Shown here in pieces: positions 1 through 8,785 of a DNA stretch of 64,000 nt. Under the pieces are notes generated by a model. The model made no database searches, had not been told where the DNA came from, and saw nothing but the letters and a program-made list of their open reading frames with translations. Made by a program: the position numbers and the translations under genes. Numbering within the stretch: position 1 is the first letter of the stretch; each line of letters begins with the position of its first letter. Origin of the DNA: Pseudarthrobacter polychromogenes (GTDB lineage Bacteria > Actinomycetota > Actinomycetes > Actinomycetales > Micrococcaceae); the NCBI RefSeq assembly GCF_014644495.1, contig NZ_BMKU01000011.1, positions 1 to 64,000 on the forward strand, written 5' to 3'.

Positions 1-63
1 GCCCGGGACCGGCAGGCCAGCACACCCTCATCCTGCAACAGGAAACGGGCTACGAAAAAGGTA

Positions 64-140
64 ACGAGGGTTTACGGAATGGTTGCAGGAGATGAGCGAG
101 GGTTTACGAAAAGGCTGCAGGGAGTGAGAGAGCGTTGGGC
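64..140 (-). repeat. 32-bp-period repeat downstream of crp
   Basis: Two degenerate 32-bp units (about 71-102 and 103-134) share the cores TTACG, GGYTGCAGG and GAGNGAGNGT. A shorter, eroded copy precedes them. Read on the minus strand, the direction of crp transcription, the units carry ACGCTCTCTCA at the crp-proximal side, just past the crp terminator. The same family recurs at 51.8-52.6 kb. Positions 1-63 contain only eroded repeat-like sequence and no gene I can support. Confidence 0.6.
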
Positions 141-154
141 CGGGTTAATGCAGA

Positions 155-191
155 AAGGCCGCCCCCGTGATCAGTTCACGGGGGCGGCCTT
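155..191 (-). terminator. crp terminator
   Basis: A perfect 16-bp GC-rich stem (AAGGCCGCCCCCGTGA and its complement) with a 5-nt loop lies 13 nt past the crp stop. On the minus strand it is followed by a short T-rich stretch, TTTCTG, which fits an intrinsic terminator. Confidence 0.85.
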
Positions 192-203
192 CCTGTTTGG
201 TGG

Positions 204-881
204 CTAGCGGGAGCGCTGGCGGAGGCGCTGCATGTCCAGGATGACGACGGCGCGGGCTTCCAGCCGCAGCCAGCCGCGCTGGACGAACTCGGCGAGGGCC
301 TTGTTGACGGTTTCGCGGGAGGCACCCACCAGCTGGGCAAGCTCTTCCTGGGTGAGCTCGTGGGCAACCAGGACGCCGTCCGTTGCGGGGCGGCCGAAGC
401 GGTCGGCGAGGTCCAGGAGTGCCTTGGCTACGCGGCCCGGAACGTCGGAGAAGACGAGGTCGGACAGCGAATCGTTGGTGCGGCGGAGCCGGCGGGCCAG
501 AGCCTGCAGGAGCTGCGCGGAGACCTCGGGGCGAGTGCGGAGCAGGTTGTTCAGGCTCTCGTTCTTAAGGCCGGCCAGCCGGGTCTCGGAAACGGCGGTA
601 GCCGTTGCGGTGCGGGGGCTGGGGTCGAAGAGGGCCATTTCGCCGAAGAGTTCACCCGGTCCCAGGATTGCCAGGAGGGATTCGCGGCCGTCAGGAGACG
701 TCCGGCCGAGCTTCACCTTGCCGGAGACGATGAAGTAGAGCTGGTCACCCTGGTCGCCCTCGCGGAACACCGAAGCGCCGCGGGACAGGTCCACCTCGGT
801 GAGCTCGTCCGTCAGCAGACGGAATGCGTCGTCGTCGAGCGTGGCGAAAAGGGGTGCTCGGCGCAGTACCTCGATGTCCAT
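204..881 (-). CDS. crp: Crp/Fnr family cAMP-responsive transcriptional regulator
   Basis: A 225-residue global regulator of the CRP/GlxR type. The N-terminal two thirds form a cyclic-nucleotide-binding beta-barrel with the phosphate-binding cassette GELFGEMALFDPSPRTATA. The C-terminal winged helix-turn-helix includes LTQEELAQLVGASRETVNK. I chose the ATG at 881 over an upstream in-frame start because AGGAG lies 5 nt before it and 225 residues is the usual length of actinobacterial Crp. It is monocistronic, ends at a strong terminator and is divergent from marP. A likely target site lies upstream of acs (14105-14120). The intact cassette arginine and serine make cAMP binding likely; that is family inference. 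Confidence 0.95.
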   Translation of the reverse strand: MDIEVLRRAPLFATLDDDAFRLLTDELTEVDLSRGASVFREGDQGDQLYFIVSGKVKLGRTSPDGRESLLAILGPGELFGEMALFDPSPRTATATAVSETRLAGLKNESLNNLLRTRPEVSAQLLQALARRLRRTNDSLSDLVFSDVPGRVAKALLDLADRFGRPATDGVLVAHELTQEELAQLVGASRETVNKALAEFVQRGWLRLEARAVVILDMQRLRQRSR

Positions 882-1144
882 GAAATCTCCTGAATAAAAG
901 TGTCGGCTGTGGCGCTTGTGCCATTGTTTCAGAATTTTCAAGGTTCTGTGACGAACTTGGCAGGCGAAACGCCCTGATACGGGGCCGCAGCGCCACCACA
1001 GGAGGCGTCACGGGACGTCGCAGGGGCGGTTGGGAGGCGGTTGGGGTGGCGCCCTTGGGAGGCCTGCGAGCAGGGGTGGGCCGTCCAGAGAACTGTCAGT
1101 GACCACCACTAGAATGGGTATTCAACTGTTTATAAGGAGCCTTC

Positions 1145-2329
1145 GTGGTCGGCTTGACTGTCCTGGACCTGATCCTGATCCTGGCGCTGCTGTCCTACCT
1201 GGTTTACGGCCTGCGCAACGGTTTCCTGGTGACGGCGGGCGGTATCGCAGGGTTCGCGGCCGGAGCCGTGGCAGCCTTCTTCGCGGTCCCCCTGGTGAGC
1301 GGCTTCGTTGAGGACTCCGGATGGAGGCTGACCGCCATCGTGGCGGCCGCCGTCGTGCTGGTGGTCCTGGGGCACGGCCTGGGGACGATGGCTGGCCGGC
1401 AAATCCGCGGCGCCGTGCGGATCCGGCCCCTCCGGGCGGTGGACCGCCTGGTGGGCGGAGCCGTGAACGTGATGGTGTCCGCGCTGGTGATGTCCATGCT
1501 GGCCTTCAGCGTCAGCTCCCTGGGCGTGCCGTTCGTGTCACAGCAGCTGGCAGAGTCCAGGGTCATCCGCTTCATCGACGGATTGACGCCCGTCCCCGTC
1601 AAGGCCACCATGGCGCAGCTGCGTTCCACCGTGATCGGCAACGGCATCCCCACGCTGCTGGAGGGCCTGGAACAGGGGCCGGCAGTACCGGTGCCGAACG
1701 CGAGCACTGACACTCCTTCGCTGAACCGGGCTGCGGAATCGGTGCTCCGGATTGCCGGGACCGCGTACCAGTGCGGCCAGAACCAGACAGGGACGGGGTT
1801 TGTGGTGTCCGAGGACCGGGTGGTCACCAACGCGCATGTTGTGGCGGGCGTGTCGCAGCCGGTGGTTGAACTGCCCGACGGCGGAGCGATGCCAGGGCGG
1901 GTTGTCTACTTCGACACCAAACACGACCTTGCGGTGCTGGCTGTGGACGGCCTGCAGGCAAGCCCGCTGGCGCTGGGCCGGGACCTTCCCGGCGGCAGTC
2001 CTGCCGCCTTCGCCGGCTATCCCCACGGCGGGCCGTTCCAGTCCAAGCCCGCCACAGTGCAGGACATCACCACTGTGCTGGTGCCGGACATCTACGGCAA
2101 CAACGCCTCGCCCGAGGAGATCTACCGGCTCGCCGGGGACGTCCAGCCCGGAAATTCGGGCGGGCCGCTGCTGACCATGGACGGCCAGGTGGCAGGTGTG
2201 ATTTTCGCCAAGGCGACGGCGGATACGGAGATGGGATTCGCCATCACCATGGATGACCTCACTCCCGTGGCATCGCAGGCGGCGTCCCTGTCCGCGCCGG
2301 TGTCCTCGGGGCAGTGCATCCAGAAGTAA
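1145..2329 (+). CDS. marP: MarP-like membrane serine protease (CvpA domain + trypsin-like domain)
   Basis: A 394-residue integral membrane protease. Residues 1-155 form a CvpA/colicin V production domain with about four membrane segments. Residues 195-385 form a chymotrypsin-fold protease with catalytic His231 (TNAHVV), Asp261 (KHDLAVL) and Ser338 (GNSGGP). Cys210 and Cys391 bracket the protease domain, as do the disulfide cysteines of M. tuberculosis MarP (Rv3671c), which supports acid tolerance by acting in the periplasm. That role is inferred by homology. The start is GTG, with AAGGAG about 6 nt upstream. A TAGAAT hexamer at 1110-1115 is a possible -10 box. It is convergent with aroQ, with only 3 nt between the stop codons. 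Confidence 0.93.
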   Translation: MVGLTVLDLILILALLSYLVYGLRNGFLVTAGGIAGFAAGAVAAFFAVPLVSGFVEDSGWRLTAIVAAAVVLVVLGHGLGTMAGRQIRGAVRIRPLRAVDRLVGGAVNVMVSALVMSMLAFSVSSLGVPFVSQQLAESRVIRFIDGLTPVPVKATMAQLRSTVIGNGIPTLLEGLEQGPAVPVPNASTDTPSLNRAAESVLRIAGTAYQCGQNQTGTGFVVSEDRVVTNAHVVAGVSQPVVELPDGGAMPGRVVYFDTKHDLAVLAVDGLQASPLALGRDLPGGSPAAFAGYPHGGPFQSKPATVQDITTVLVPDIYGNNASPEEIYRLAGDVQPGNSGGPLLTMDGQVAGVIFAKATADTEMGFAITMDDLTPVASQAASLSAPVSSGQCIQK

Positions 2330-2332
2330 CGG

Positions 2333-2794
2333 CTAGAGGACCTCTGCGAGGTAGTCAATGGCCAGCCGGTACCCCACAACGCCTGCGCCCACAATGACCG
2401 CAGAGCAGACGGGGGAGAGGTACGAGTGGTGCCGGAATTCTTCGCGCTGGTGGACATTGGTGATGTGGACCTCGACGGCGGGAAGCTGCACGGCGGCAAT
2501 GGCGTCCCGGAGTGCCACGGAGGTGTGGGTAAAAGCGCCCGCATTGATGACGATGCCCGCGGCGTTGTTCCGGGCGGCGTGGATGACGTCGAGTAGGACG
2601 CCTTCGTGGTTGGACTGGACGCATTCTGCCGTGAAGCCATGGGCCTCAGCGGCTGCGGCGGCCAGCTGCTCCACGTCGGCCAGGGTTGAGGTGCCGTATT
2701 TTTCCGGCTCGCGGGTTCCCAGCAGGTTCAGGTTTGGTCCGTTGATCACCAGGATGGTGCGGCCGGCGGCAGAGTCTGTGGAGGCGTCAGTCAT
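2333..2794 (-). CDS. aroQ: Type II 3-dehydroquinate dehydratase
   Basis: A 153-residue enzyme that dehydrates 3-dehydroquinate to 3-dehydroshikimate in the shikimate pathway; cytosolic, normally a dodecamer. Type II hallmarks are in order: [13 protein letters not shown] with the flexible-loop arginine, the catalytic tyrosine in [20 protein letters not shown], and [14 protein letters not shown] with the catalytic histidine. I placed the start at MTDAS (2794), giving the usual family length. An ATG at 2860 would add 22 residues of low-complexity sequence and is less likely. No strong ribosome binding site is visible at either. Confidence 0.95.
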   Translation of the reverse strand: MTDASTDSAAGRTILVINGPNLNLLGTREPEKYGTSTLADVEQLAAAAAEAHGFTAECVQSNHEGVLLDVIHAARNNAAGIVINAGAFTHTSVALRDAIAAVQLPAVEVHITNVHQREEFRHHSYLSPVCSAVIVGAGVVGYRLAIDYLAEVL

Positions 2795-2866
2795 GGATGC
2801 CAATCTATCGGCTGGCGCTGGGCGTCGCGCATTCTTACACATTCCCAGAACGCGCGGCACCCCTAT

Positions 2867-2922
2867 CGATTGCTCCGTAAATGCCGTTTTGAAGCGTGAA
2901 AACGACGTTTACGGAGCAATCG
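2867..2922. repeat. Long near-perfect palindrome at the 3' end of the alpha-galactosidase gene
   Basis: Two 24-bp arms (2867-2890 and 2899-2922) match at 22 of 24 positions around an 8-nt loop. The element begins 8 nt past the alpha-galactosidase stop, so it may act as its terminator. The inner core CGTTTTGA...AAAACGAC is shared with the palindrome at 42161-42208, suggesting a dispersed family. Confidence 0.75.
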
Positions 2923-2929
2923 GCGGTCA

Positions 2930-5134
2930 CTAGAGGGCCGTGAGCTTCAGCAGCAGCGCGTGCTCGGGGTTGAGGTTGGGCATGGGCAGGCCCACCTCGG
3001 CGAGGAAGCGCCCGGAGGCCACCGCGCCGTCAGCCAGCCACGCCGGCGGCTGCACCTGGGTGTAGGTGTGGCCGTAGTCGGCGTCTACGGGCGTGGGAAA
3101 GACTGCTTCCACCCGGTACTTGCGCCCTGCATCCAAGCCGGGAATGCCGACCCGGCCCGGCTCCTCCGCTGCGGAGGTGCGGGTGCTGACCAGGGCGAAC
3201 AGGGCCGCCGTCGTACCTTCCGCCACAGGTGCGCCTCCCGCCGCATCGGTGACGACGCCGTGCAGCAGCAGGGCGTCACCTGCCACGTCCGCATGGACGC
3301 GGCGGCCGCTGTGGAGGAGGCCGCGGTGTTCCTTGAACAGGGCGATGAAGCGCTTAAGCTCCTGCCGGTCCTTGCCCTGGACGCCGCGGATGTCCCACTC
3401 CATGCCAAAGTGGCCGAACAGCGCGGTAATGGCACGGAAAGAGAGGTCGTGGGTGCGGGCGGTGGTGTGCGAGGTGGTGGGCCCGATGTGGCTGCCCACC
3501 AGTTCCGGCGGGACTACGGCGCCGGTCCAGCGCTGGATGGTCTGCCGCTCCAGCGCATCGTTGCAGTCCGACCCCCAGATCCGGTCGGTGCGTTCCAGGA
3601 TGCCCAGGTCCACGCGCGCGCCGCCGGATGAGCAGGATTCAATTTCGACGCCGGGATGGGCCTTTCGGAGTTCGTCGAACAGCCTGTACGCGGCGAGGGT
3701 CTGCTCGTGGACGGAGGATCGGCCGGCGTGGCCGTGTTCCAGCAGGTCCCGGTTCTGGTCCCATTTGAGGTAGCTGATGTTGTTCTCGCTCAGGAGCGCG
3801 TCGATGCGGCTGTAGATGTACTGCCACGCCTCGGGGTTGACCAGGTCGATGATGTGCTGGTTCCGCCATTCCAGGGGCAGGCGGCCGCCGTCCTTGTGCT
3901 GCACCGCTGACGGGCCAACGATCCAGTCCGGGTGCGCCCGTGCGATATCGGAATCCAGGTTGACCATTTCCGGTTCCACCCAGAGCCCGAACTCCATGCC
4001 GCGGGAGGTCACGGCCTCGATCAGCGGGGTCAGCCCCTTGGGCCACAGGGTCTCGTCGACGTACCAGTCGCCGAGGCCGGCGTGGTCGTCGCGGCGGCCG
4101 CGGAACCAGCCGTCGTCGAGCACAAAGCGCTCAACGCCAAGGTCGGCAGCGGACTCAGCCAGCTCGATCAGCGTGTCCAGGTTGTGGTCGAAGTACACGG
4201 CCTCCCAGGTGTTGAGCACAACGGGGCGAGGTTTCCCGGCGGGCAGCCCGGTGGAGGCAGCAGGGAGGACGTGGTGCGGGCGGGACCGGAACCAGCTGTA
4301 GAAGGCCTCGGTGATCCCGTCCAGGCCATGGTCGGAGTAGGCGGCGAACAGTGCCGGGGTGGTGTAGCTGCCGCCGGGTTCGAGGATGACCTCGGCGGGG
4401 CCCAGGAGTTCGGAGCCGCCGATCATGGTCCGGCCGTCGCCGATGGTGTCCGCGAACTGTTCGTGGTTGCCGCTCCAGGCCAGGTGGGTGGCCCAGACCT
4501 TGCCGTGCCGGTTGCCGAAACCGTTGGTGCCGGCGGCGAACAGGAGGGAGGAGTCGTGTCCGGTGCGCCCGTGCCGGCCTGTCCGGACCCAGGTGCCCTG
4601 CTGGATGGCGCGGCGCTGCGGGTGCCGTTCCCGGCACCAGCGGCCGGTGAGGTCAAGGAGTTCGACGGCGTCCGGCGCCACAGGGAGGACGGTCGCCAGT
4701 TCGTCGAGCTGGTACGGCGTGGTGCCGTCGTTGGTGACGGTGTGCCGCAGCTCCAGCAGCCCGCCGTCGTGAAGGGTGAGGGTGGATTCCACCGTGAGCC
4801 CGGCGTCCGGGTCCGACTGGACAATGACCGCGGTGCCGCCGTCGGCCCCTGCTGTCACAACGCGGAGGCGGGCCGAGAAATCAAGCCCGGAGACGCCGTC
4901 GGCCGTCCGGGAGCCGCGCAGGGCGGCCCGGCCGCGCCAGGAGGACGACGCCTGGGGGAGGAGCGCTGCGGGGACGCGTGCGTCGATGGCGGAGTGCGGG
5001 ACCGGGGCGGTGAGGATGGCCAGGTCCGGCAGGTCCGCGCCCAGGTCTGCGCCCCAGTGGACCACCTCGGCCTCTCCGCTGTCGAAGCTGATCACCAGGC
5101 TGGTCCCGGCGGAACGGAGGTGGAGGGGGTCCAT
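2930..5134 (-). CDS. Alpha-galactosidase, GH36 family
   Basis: A 734-residue enzyme predicted to hydrolyse terminal alpha-1,6-galactosyl residues of melibiose, raffinose or stachyose. There is no signal peptide, so it probably acts in the cytosol on imported oligosaccharides. The GH36 layout is clear: an N-terminal beta-sandwich to about residue 300, then a (beta/alpha)8 barrel with LDDGW near 339, the nucleophile Asp459 in LKWDQNRD and the acid/base Asp523 in WGSDCND, then a C-terminal beta domain. I chose ATG 5134, which gives the standard family length; upstream in-frame sequence is proline-rich and implausible. It is the last gene of a four-gene minus-strand operon with an ABC importer, which fits alpha-galactoside use. 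Confidence 0.93.
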   Translation of the reverse strand: MDPLHLRSAGTSLVISFDSGEAEVVHWGADLGADLPDLAILTAPVPHSAIDARVPAALLPQASSSWRGRAALRGSRTADGVSGLDFSARLRVVTAGADGGTAVIVQSDPDAGLTVESTLTLHDGGLLELRHTVTNDGTTPYQLDELATVLPVAPDAVELLDLTGRWCRERHPQRRAIQQGTWVRTGRHGRTGHDSSLLFAAGTNGFGNRHGKVWATHLAWSGNHEQFADTIGDGRTMIGGSELLGPAEVILEPGGSYTTPALFAAYSDHGLDGITEAFYSWFRSRPHHVLPAASTGLPAGKPRPVVLNTWEAVYFDHNLDTLIELAESAADLGVERFVLDDGWFRGRRDDHAGLGDWYVDETLWPKGLTPLIEAVTSRGMEFGLWVEPEMVNLDSDIARAHPDWIVGPSAVQHKDGGRLPLEWRNQHIIDLVNPEAWQYIYSRIDALLSENNISYLKWDQNRDLLEHGHAGRSSVHEQTLAAYRLFDELRKAHPGVEIESCSSGGARVDLGILERTDRIWGSDCNDALERQTIQRWTGAVVPPELVGSHIGPTTSHTTARTHDLSFRAITALFGHFGMEWDIRGVQGKDRQELKRFIALFKEHRGLLHSGRRVHADVAGDALLLHGVVTDAAGGAPVAEGTTAALFALVSTRTSAAEEPGRVGIPGLDAGRKYRVEAVFPTPVDADYGHTYTQVQPPAWLADGAVASGRFLAEVGLPMPNLNPEHALLLKLTAL

Positions 5135-5220
5135 AGGGGAAATCTCTTTCGTCGTTGTGCTGTGCGTCTGGAGGAGCTGGAGCGTCGTGTTCGCTGAAGC
5201 CAAGGAAGTGGGGGGAAGGA

Positions 5221-5263
5221 GGCTGGATGCCGCGCCGCGAGGAGGGGGCGGCGGCATCCAGCC
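5221..5263 (-). terminator. Intercistronic hairpin between binding protein and alpha-galactosidase
   Basis: A perfect 13-bp stem (GGCTGGATGCCGC and its complement) lies in the 173-nt gap between the two genes. No T-tract follows on the minus strand. An RNA-stabilising or partial-termination role that raises binding-protein expression relative to the enzyme is inference. Confidence 0.5.
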
Positions 5264-5307
5264 CAGTGACTGCGACCACAAACGCAGCCACTATTAGGGG
5301 CCAGGGC

Positions 5308-6648
5308 CTACTTGAAGAGGGCGTTGACCTGTTCGTTGGCCTGGGTCAGGGAGCTGGCGGGTGCCTTGCCGGAGACGACCGCGTCCATGGCCGGCTCCAT
5401 GATGCCCTTGACCTTGGCGGTGTTGTCCGTGATGGGGTACAGGAAGGTGGTCTTGTTCTTGACGTGCTCGGTGAACGCGGTGACGTCAACACCCTTGGCC
5501 TGGAAGGCTTCGGCAGCCTTGTCCGATGACGCCTTGAGCGCGGGGAACACCACGGCCTGGGAGGCTACGACGTCCTGGCAGCCGGCCGAGGCGAGGTACT
5601 CAACCCACTTGAGGGCGGCGTCCTTCTTCTCGGTTCCGGCCCAGATGGAATCCGCCAGGCCGTTGAACATGGACGCACGCTCGCCCTCGGGGCCCACCGG
5701 GGTGGGGGCGATGCCCACTTCGATGCCCTTGTAGCCTGTGTACTGGCCGATCATCCAGGAGCCGTGCGCGTTGATGGCGGACTTGCCGGCAGCAAAGGTG
5801 TCAGCCATGCTCGCGCCAACGGTGGTTTCGAGCTTGGGCATGTAGCCCTTGTCCGCCAGCCCGGCGAACCACTCCATGCTTTCCTGGAACTGGGGATCGT
5901 CGTAGTTGTACTTGGTGCCCCACGGGTTCTTGTCCGTGTGGGACCAGCCGGTGGTGTTGGTGAGGTAGCTCCATTCGGTCTGGCCGGAGGAGTCGCCGCC
6001 GCCGTTCAGGCCCAGGCCGTAGACGTCCACGTTGTTCTTGTCGAAGCCTGGCTCGTCGCCGCGCTTGCCGTTCTTGTCCACGGTCAGGTGGGCGATGACC
6101 TTCTCGTAGCTGCCGCCGTCCTCGGGGTTCCAGGAGAGGTCCTTCATCTGGTCATCGGTGATGCCGGCGGCGCTGAGCATTGCCTTGTTGTAGAACAGGC
6201 CGATGGTGTCCCAGTCCTTGGGCAGGCCGTAGCGCTTGCCGTCCTGGCCCACCCACAGGTCCGCGAGGCCCTCGTTGTAGGCGGAGAGATCGATGTTGTC
6301 CTTTTCGACGGCCTCGTCGATGGCCAGGAGCTGCTTGTTCTCAGCCAGTTCGCCGTAGCGTCCCAGGTGGTTGGTGAAGACGTCCGGCGCGGTGCCGCCA
6401 ACAAAGCCGTTGGTGAGGGTGCTCCAGTAGTCGTCCCAGCCGCGCTGGGTGATCTTGACCGTGATGTCCGGGTTGGCCTTTGAGAAGTCGTCGGCGCACT
6501 GCTGGTAGGCGGGGAGCTGGTTGGCGTCCCACAGCCAGTAGCTGATTTCGCCAGTGGCGCTTTCTTCGGATGAGGCGGATCCGCTGCAGGCAGAGAGGGA
6601 GAGTGCCATAGCTGCGGCGACGGCAACGGCGCCGAGGGATTTCTTCAT
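5308..6648 (-). CDS. ABC transporter sugar-binding lipoprotein (extracellular solute-binding family 1)
   Basis: A 446-residue lipoprotein that captures an oligosaccharide outside the cell. It starts MKKSLGAVAVAA and has the lipobox LSAC (about residues 18-21), followed by the family 1 binding-protein fold (GEISYWLWDANQLPAYQQ, DVFTNHLGRYGEL, AWMIGQY-type regions). The start at 6648 has GGAAAG upstream and gives a standard signal peptide. It lies between the permease genes and the alpha-galactosidase gene, so an alpha-galactoside ligand is likely. No ATPase is encoded nearby; a shared MsiK-type ATPase encoded elsewhere is the usual actinobacterial solution. Confidence 0.92.
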   Translation of the reverse strand: MKKSLGAVAVAAAMALSLSACSGSASSEESATGEISYWLWDANQLPAYQQCADDFSKANPDITVKITQRGWDDYWSTLTNGFVGGTAPDVFTNHLGRYGELAENKQLLAIDEAVEKDNIDLSAYNEGLADLWVGQDGKRYGLPKDWDTIGLFYNKAMLSAAGITDDQMKDLSWNPEDGGSYEKVIAHLTVDKNGKRGDEPGFDKNNVDVYGLGLNGGGDSSGQTEWSYLTNTTGWSHTDKNPWGTKYNYDDPQFQESMEWFAGLADKGYMPKLETTVGASMADTFAAGKSAINAHGSWMIGQYTGYKGIEVGIAPTPVGPEGERASMFNGLADSIWAGTEKKDAALKWVEYLASAGCQDVVASQAVVFPALKASSDKAAEAFQAKGVDVTAFTEHVKNKTTFLYPITDNTAKVKGIMEPAMDAVVSGKAPASSLTQANEQVNALFK

Positions 6649-6694
6649 GGTTCTACTTTCCGTTCGGGGTGTAGGTGGGGGAGTTGTGGGTTGA

Positions 6695-7621
6695 CTATTT
6701 GATGCCGGAGAAGCCAATGGAGTTGACGATTTTCTTGCCGAACGCGGCGAAGAGGATCAGTACCGGGAGGGCAGAGATGAGGGTTGCGGCCATCAGGCCG
6801 GACCAGTCCGGTGCCCCCTGCGGGGACTGCGACTTGAAGACGCCGAGGCCTACCTGCAGGACGCGGACATCGTCCTGCGACGCCACGAGCAGGGGCCAGA
6901 AGTATTCGTTCCACTGGCCGATGAAGGTGAGCAGCGCCAGCGTGGCGATGGGGGCTGCGGCGTTGGGCAGCACGATCTGGAAGAAGATCCTCAGGTGCTT
7001 GGCGCCGTCGAGCATGGCCGCCTCCTCCACTTCGCGTGACATGTTCAGGAAGAACTGCCGGAGGAAGAAGATGGCGAAGGGGGTCATGAACACGTACGGC
7101 AGGACCAGGCCGAGCATGGTGTTGAGCAGGTCCAGGTTCTTGATGAGCAGGAAGTTCGGCAGGGCCGTGAAGATCGGCGGGACCAGCATGGTGCCGAGGA
7201 ACAGGCTGAAGACGGCGTTGCGGCCCTTCCAGCGCAGCCGGGAGAAGGCGTAGGCGGCCATGGCGCTGAAGAAGACGGCGCCGGCGGTGGTGATGGAGGA
7301 GAAGATGATCGAGTTGCGCAGGTAGAGCCAGAAGTCGATCGCGGCGCCGGATCCGCCTTCGGCGACGGCCTCCGCCGGGGACTGCAGCCCGAAGACCCGT
7401 TTGAAGGCGCCGAGGGTGAACTCCGCCGGCAGCAGGCTGGTGGCGTTCGAGGCCAGCGCGTTGTTGGTGGACAGTGCAGTGCGCAGGACCCACAGGAAGG
7501 GAAGGACGGAGACTGCGATGGCCAGGACCAGGAGTGCCCAGGCGCCGGCGCGGCGGGCGTTGAAAGGACGACGGCGGCGGGTTGCGGCCGGCAGCGGTGC
7601 GCGGCTTGCGGTGGTGCTCAT
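6695..7621 (-). CDS. Carbohydrate ABC transporter permease (MalG-like)
   Basis: A 308-residue inner-membrane permease with about six membrane helices. The cytoplasmic EAA loop (EEAAMLDGAKHLRIFFQIV, about residues 190-210) docks the ATPase. The C-terminus NSIGFSGIK is typical of MalG-type subunits. It starts 10 nt after the stop of the MalF-like permease gene and is followed 46 nt later by the binding-protein gene, so all are one transcript. Confidence 0.93.
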   Translation of the reverse strand: MSTTASRAPLPAATRRRRPFNARRAGAWALLVLAIAVSVLPFLWVLRTALSTNNALASNATSLLPAEFTLGAFKRVFGLQSPAEAVAEGGSGAAIDFWLYLRNSIIFSSITTAGAVFFSAMAAYAFSRLRWKGRNAVFSLFLGTMLVPPIFTALPNFLLIKNLDLLNTMLGLVLPYVFMTPFAIFFLRQFFLNMSREVEEAAMLDGAKHLRIFFQIVLPNAAAPIATLALLTFIGQWNEYFWPLLVASQDDVRVLQVGLGVFKSQSPQGAPDWSGLMAATLISALPVLILFAAFGKKIVNSIGFSGIK

Positions 7622-7631
7622 GCGGGACTCC

Positions 7632-8573
7632 TTAGTCCAGGTCCGACTCGTTGCCCTTGAGGAACTTCATCTGGATGAAGGCCACCAGGGCGAGGATGAG
7701 GAAGAGAATGACGGCGATGGCGGAGCCGTAGCCGAAGTCCGACTCGGTGAAGGCCCGCTGGTAGATGTAGTACTGGATGACGCGGGTGGCGTTGACCGGG
7801 CCGCCCGCCGTGGTCACGGCCACGGTGTCGAAGACCTGGAAGGAGCCGATGACGGTCACCACGAGGACCAGGACGAGGACCGGACGCAGCAGGGGAATGG
7901 TGATTTTCCGGAAGGTCTGGAACGCTGACGCGCCGTCCAGTTTGGCCACTTCGTAGACGTGGCTGGGGATGGCCTGGAGGCCGGCGAAGATCAGCAGTGC
8001 CGTGTAGCCCATGTGGCGCCAGGTGTTGATCAGTGCCTGGGTGGGGATGGCCCACGCCTCGCTGCCGAAGAACGCGACGCGGGGGAGCCCGCTCCACTCG
8101 ATGAACTGGTTCACCACGCCGATCTGGTAGTCCAGCATCCAGAACCACAGCAGTGCGGCAATGACGTTGGACATCAGGTACGGCAGGAGCAGGGTGCCCC
8201 GGATGATGGTGGACTTGGCCACATTGTGCATTAGGAGGGCCAGGCCCAGGGCAAGGGCCGTCTGGAGGAGGATGTTGAGGATCACGTACTGCCCGGTGAC
8301 GGCCAGCGAGTTCCAGAACAGCGGGTCCTTGGCAATTGCTGTGTAGTTATCCAGCCCGATCCATTCCGGGTCGCCGAGGATGTTGTATTCCGTGAAGCTG
8401 AGGTAGATGCCCCGGATGGTGGGGACGACGTAGAAGGCAATGAATCCGATCATTGCCGGCGCGATGAACAGCAGTGCGATCTTGAGATCCCCGAGGCGGC
8501 GGTGGCTTCCCTGCGGCTTCGGGGAGGCTGAGGCCGCAGGGGCGGACCTGGAGTGTTTGGCAAGGGTGGTCAT
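7632..8573 (-). CDS. Carbohydrate ABC transporter permease (MalF-like)
   Basis: A 313-residue permease with six predicted helices and an EAA loop (YEVAKLDGASAFQTFRKITI). I chose ATG 8573, preceded by AGGAAAGGG; longer in-frame starts would run through the promoter and operator. It is the first gene of the alpha-galactoside operon. A TTGCCC-N17-TAGATT promoter and a palindromic operator lie 45-73 nt upstream. Confidence 0.93.
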   Translation of the reverse strand: MTTLAKHSRSAPAASASPKPQGSHRRLGDLKIALLFIAPAMIGFIAFYVVPTIRGIYLSFTEYNILGDPEWIGLDNYTAIAKDPLFWNSLAVTGQYVILNILLQTALALGLALLMHNVAKSTIIRGTLLLPYLMSNVIAALLWFWMLDYQIGVVNQFIEWSGLPRVAFFGSEAWAIPTQALINTWRHMGYTALLIFAGLQAIPSHVYEVAKLDGASAFQTFRKITIPLLRPVLVLVLVVTVIGSFQVFDTVAVTTAGGPVNATRVIQYYIYQRAFTESDFGYGSAIAVILFLILALVAFIQMKFLKGNESDLD

Positions 8574-8617
8574 CTTCGACCCTTTCCTGACTGTGATGGG
8601 GGTAACAACTGCCCTGT

Positions 8618-8646
8618 AATCTACACGAGTAGATTTGGAAGGGCAA
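8618..8646 (-). promoter_or_regulatory. Promoter and LacI-type operator of the alpha-galactoside operon
   Basis: On the minus strand, TTGCCC (8646-8641) and TAGATT (8623-8618) are 17 nt apart. Positions 8618-8635 form an 18-bp palindrome, AATCTACACGAGTAGATT, with 16 of 18 symmetric positions and the central CG typical of LacI-family sites. The operator covers the -10 box, so binding would block transcription. Confidence 0.72.
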
Positions 8647-8694
8647 GAGGTTACTTTTGCTCTGTAATCCTGCCGGTTTGTCCATTCGCTGGCC

Positions 8695-8712
8695 TGTTGA
8701 CTCGAGTAGATG
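8695..8712 (+). promoter_or_regulatory. Second LacI-type operator, before the Gfo/Idh gene
   Basis: Half-site CGAGTAGAT is identical to that of the operator at 8618-8635, and the centre is the palindrome CTCGAG. It overlaps TTGACT (8697-8702), a likely -35 box for the plus-strand gene. The two operator centres are 77 bp apart, compatible with looping by the LacI regulator encoded at 9993. Confidence 0.62.
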
Positions 8713-8785
8713 TGGATGGAACACTGGAGTTCCTGGAGGACAGCGCTTGCCCGGCGACCCCAACCAGCCCCACGGAAGGCAAACA

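Noticed and set aside
908..925. Crp autoregulatory site upstream of crp (TGTGG-N6-TGCCA)
   Set aside because: Only about 7 of 10 half-site bases match, too weak to annotate beside the better site at acs.
3932..5197. Open frame of 421 codons antisense to the alpha-galactosidase gene
   Set aside because: High-GC shadow of a gene with complete GH36 catalytic motifs; low-complexity translation.
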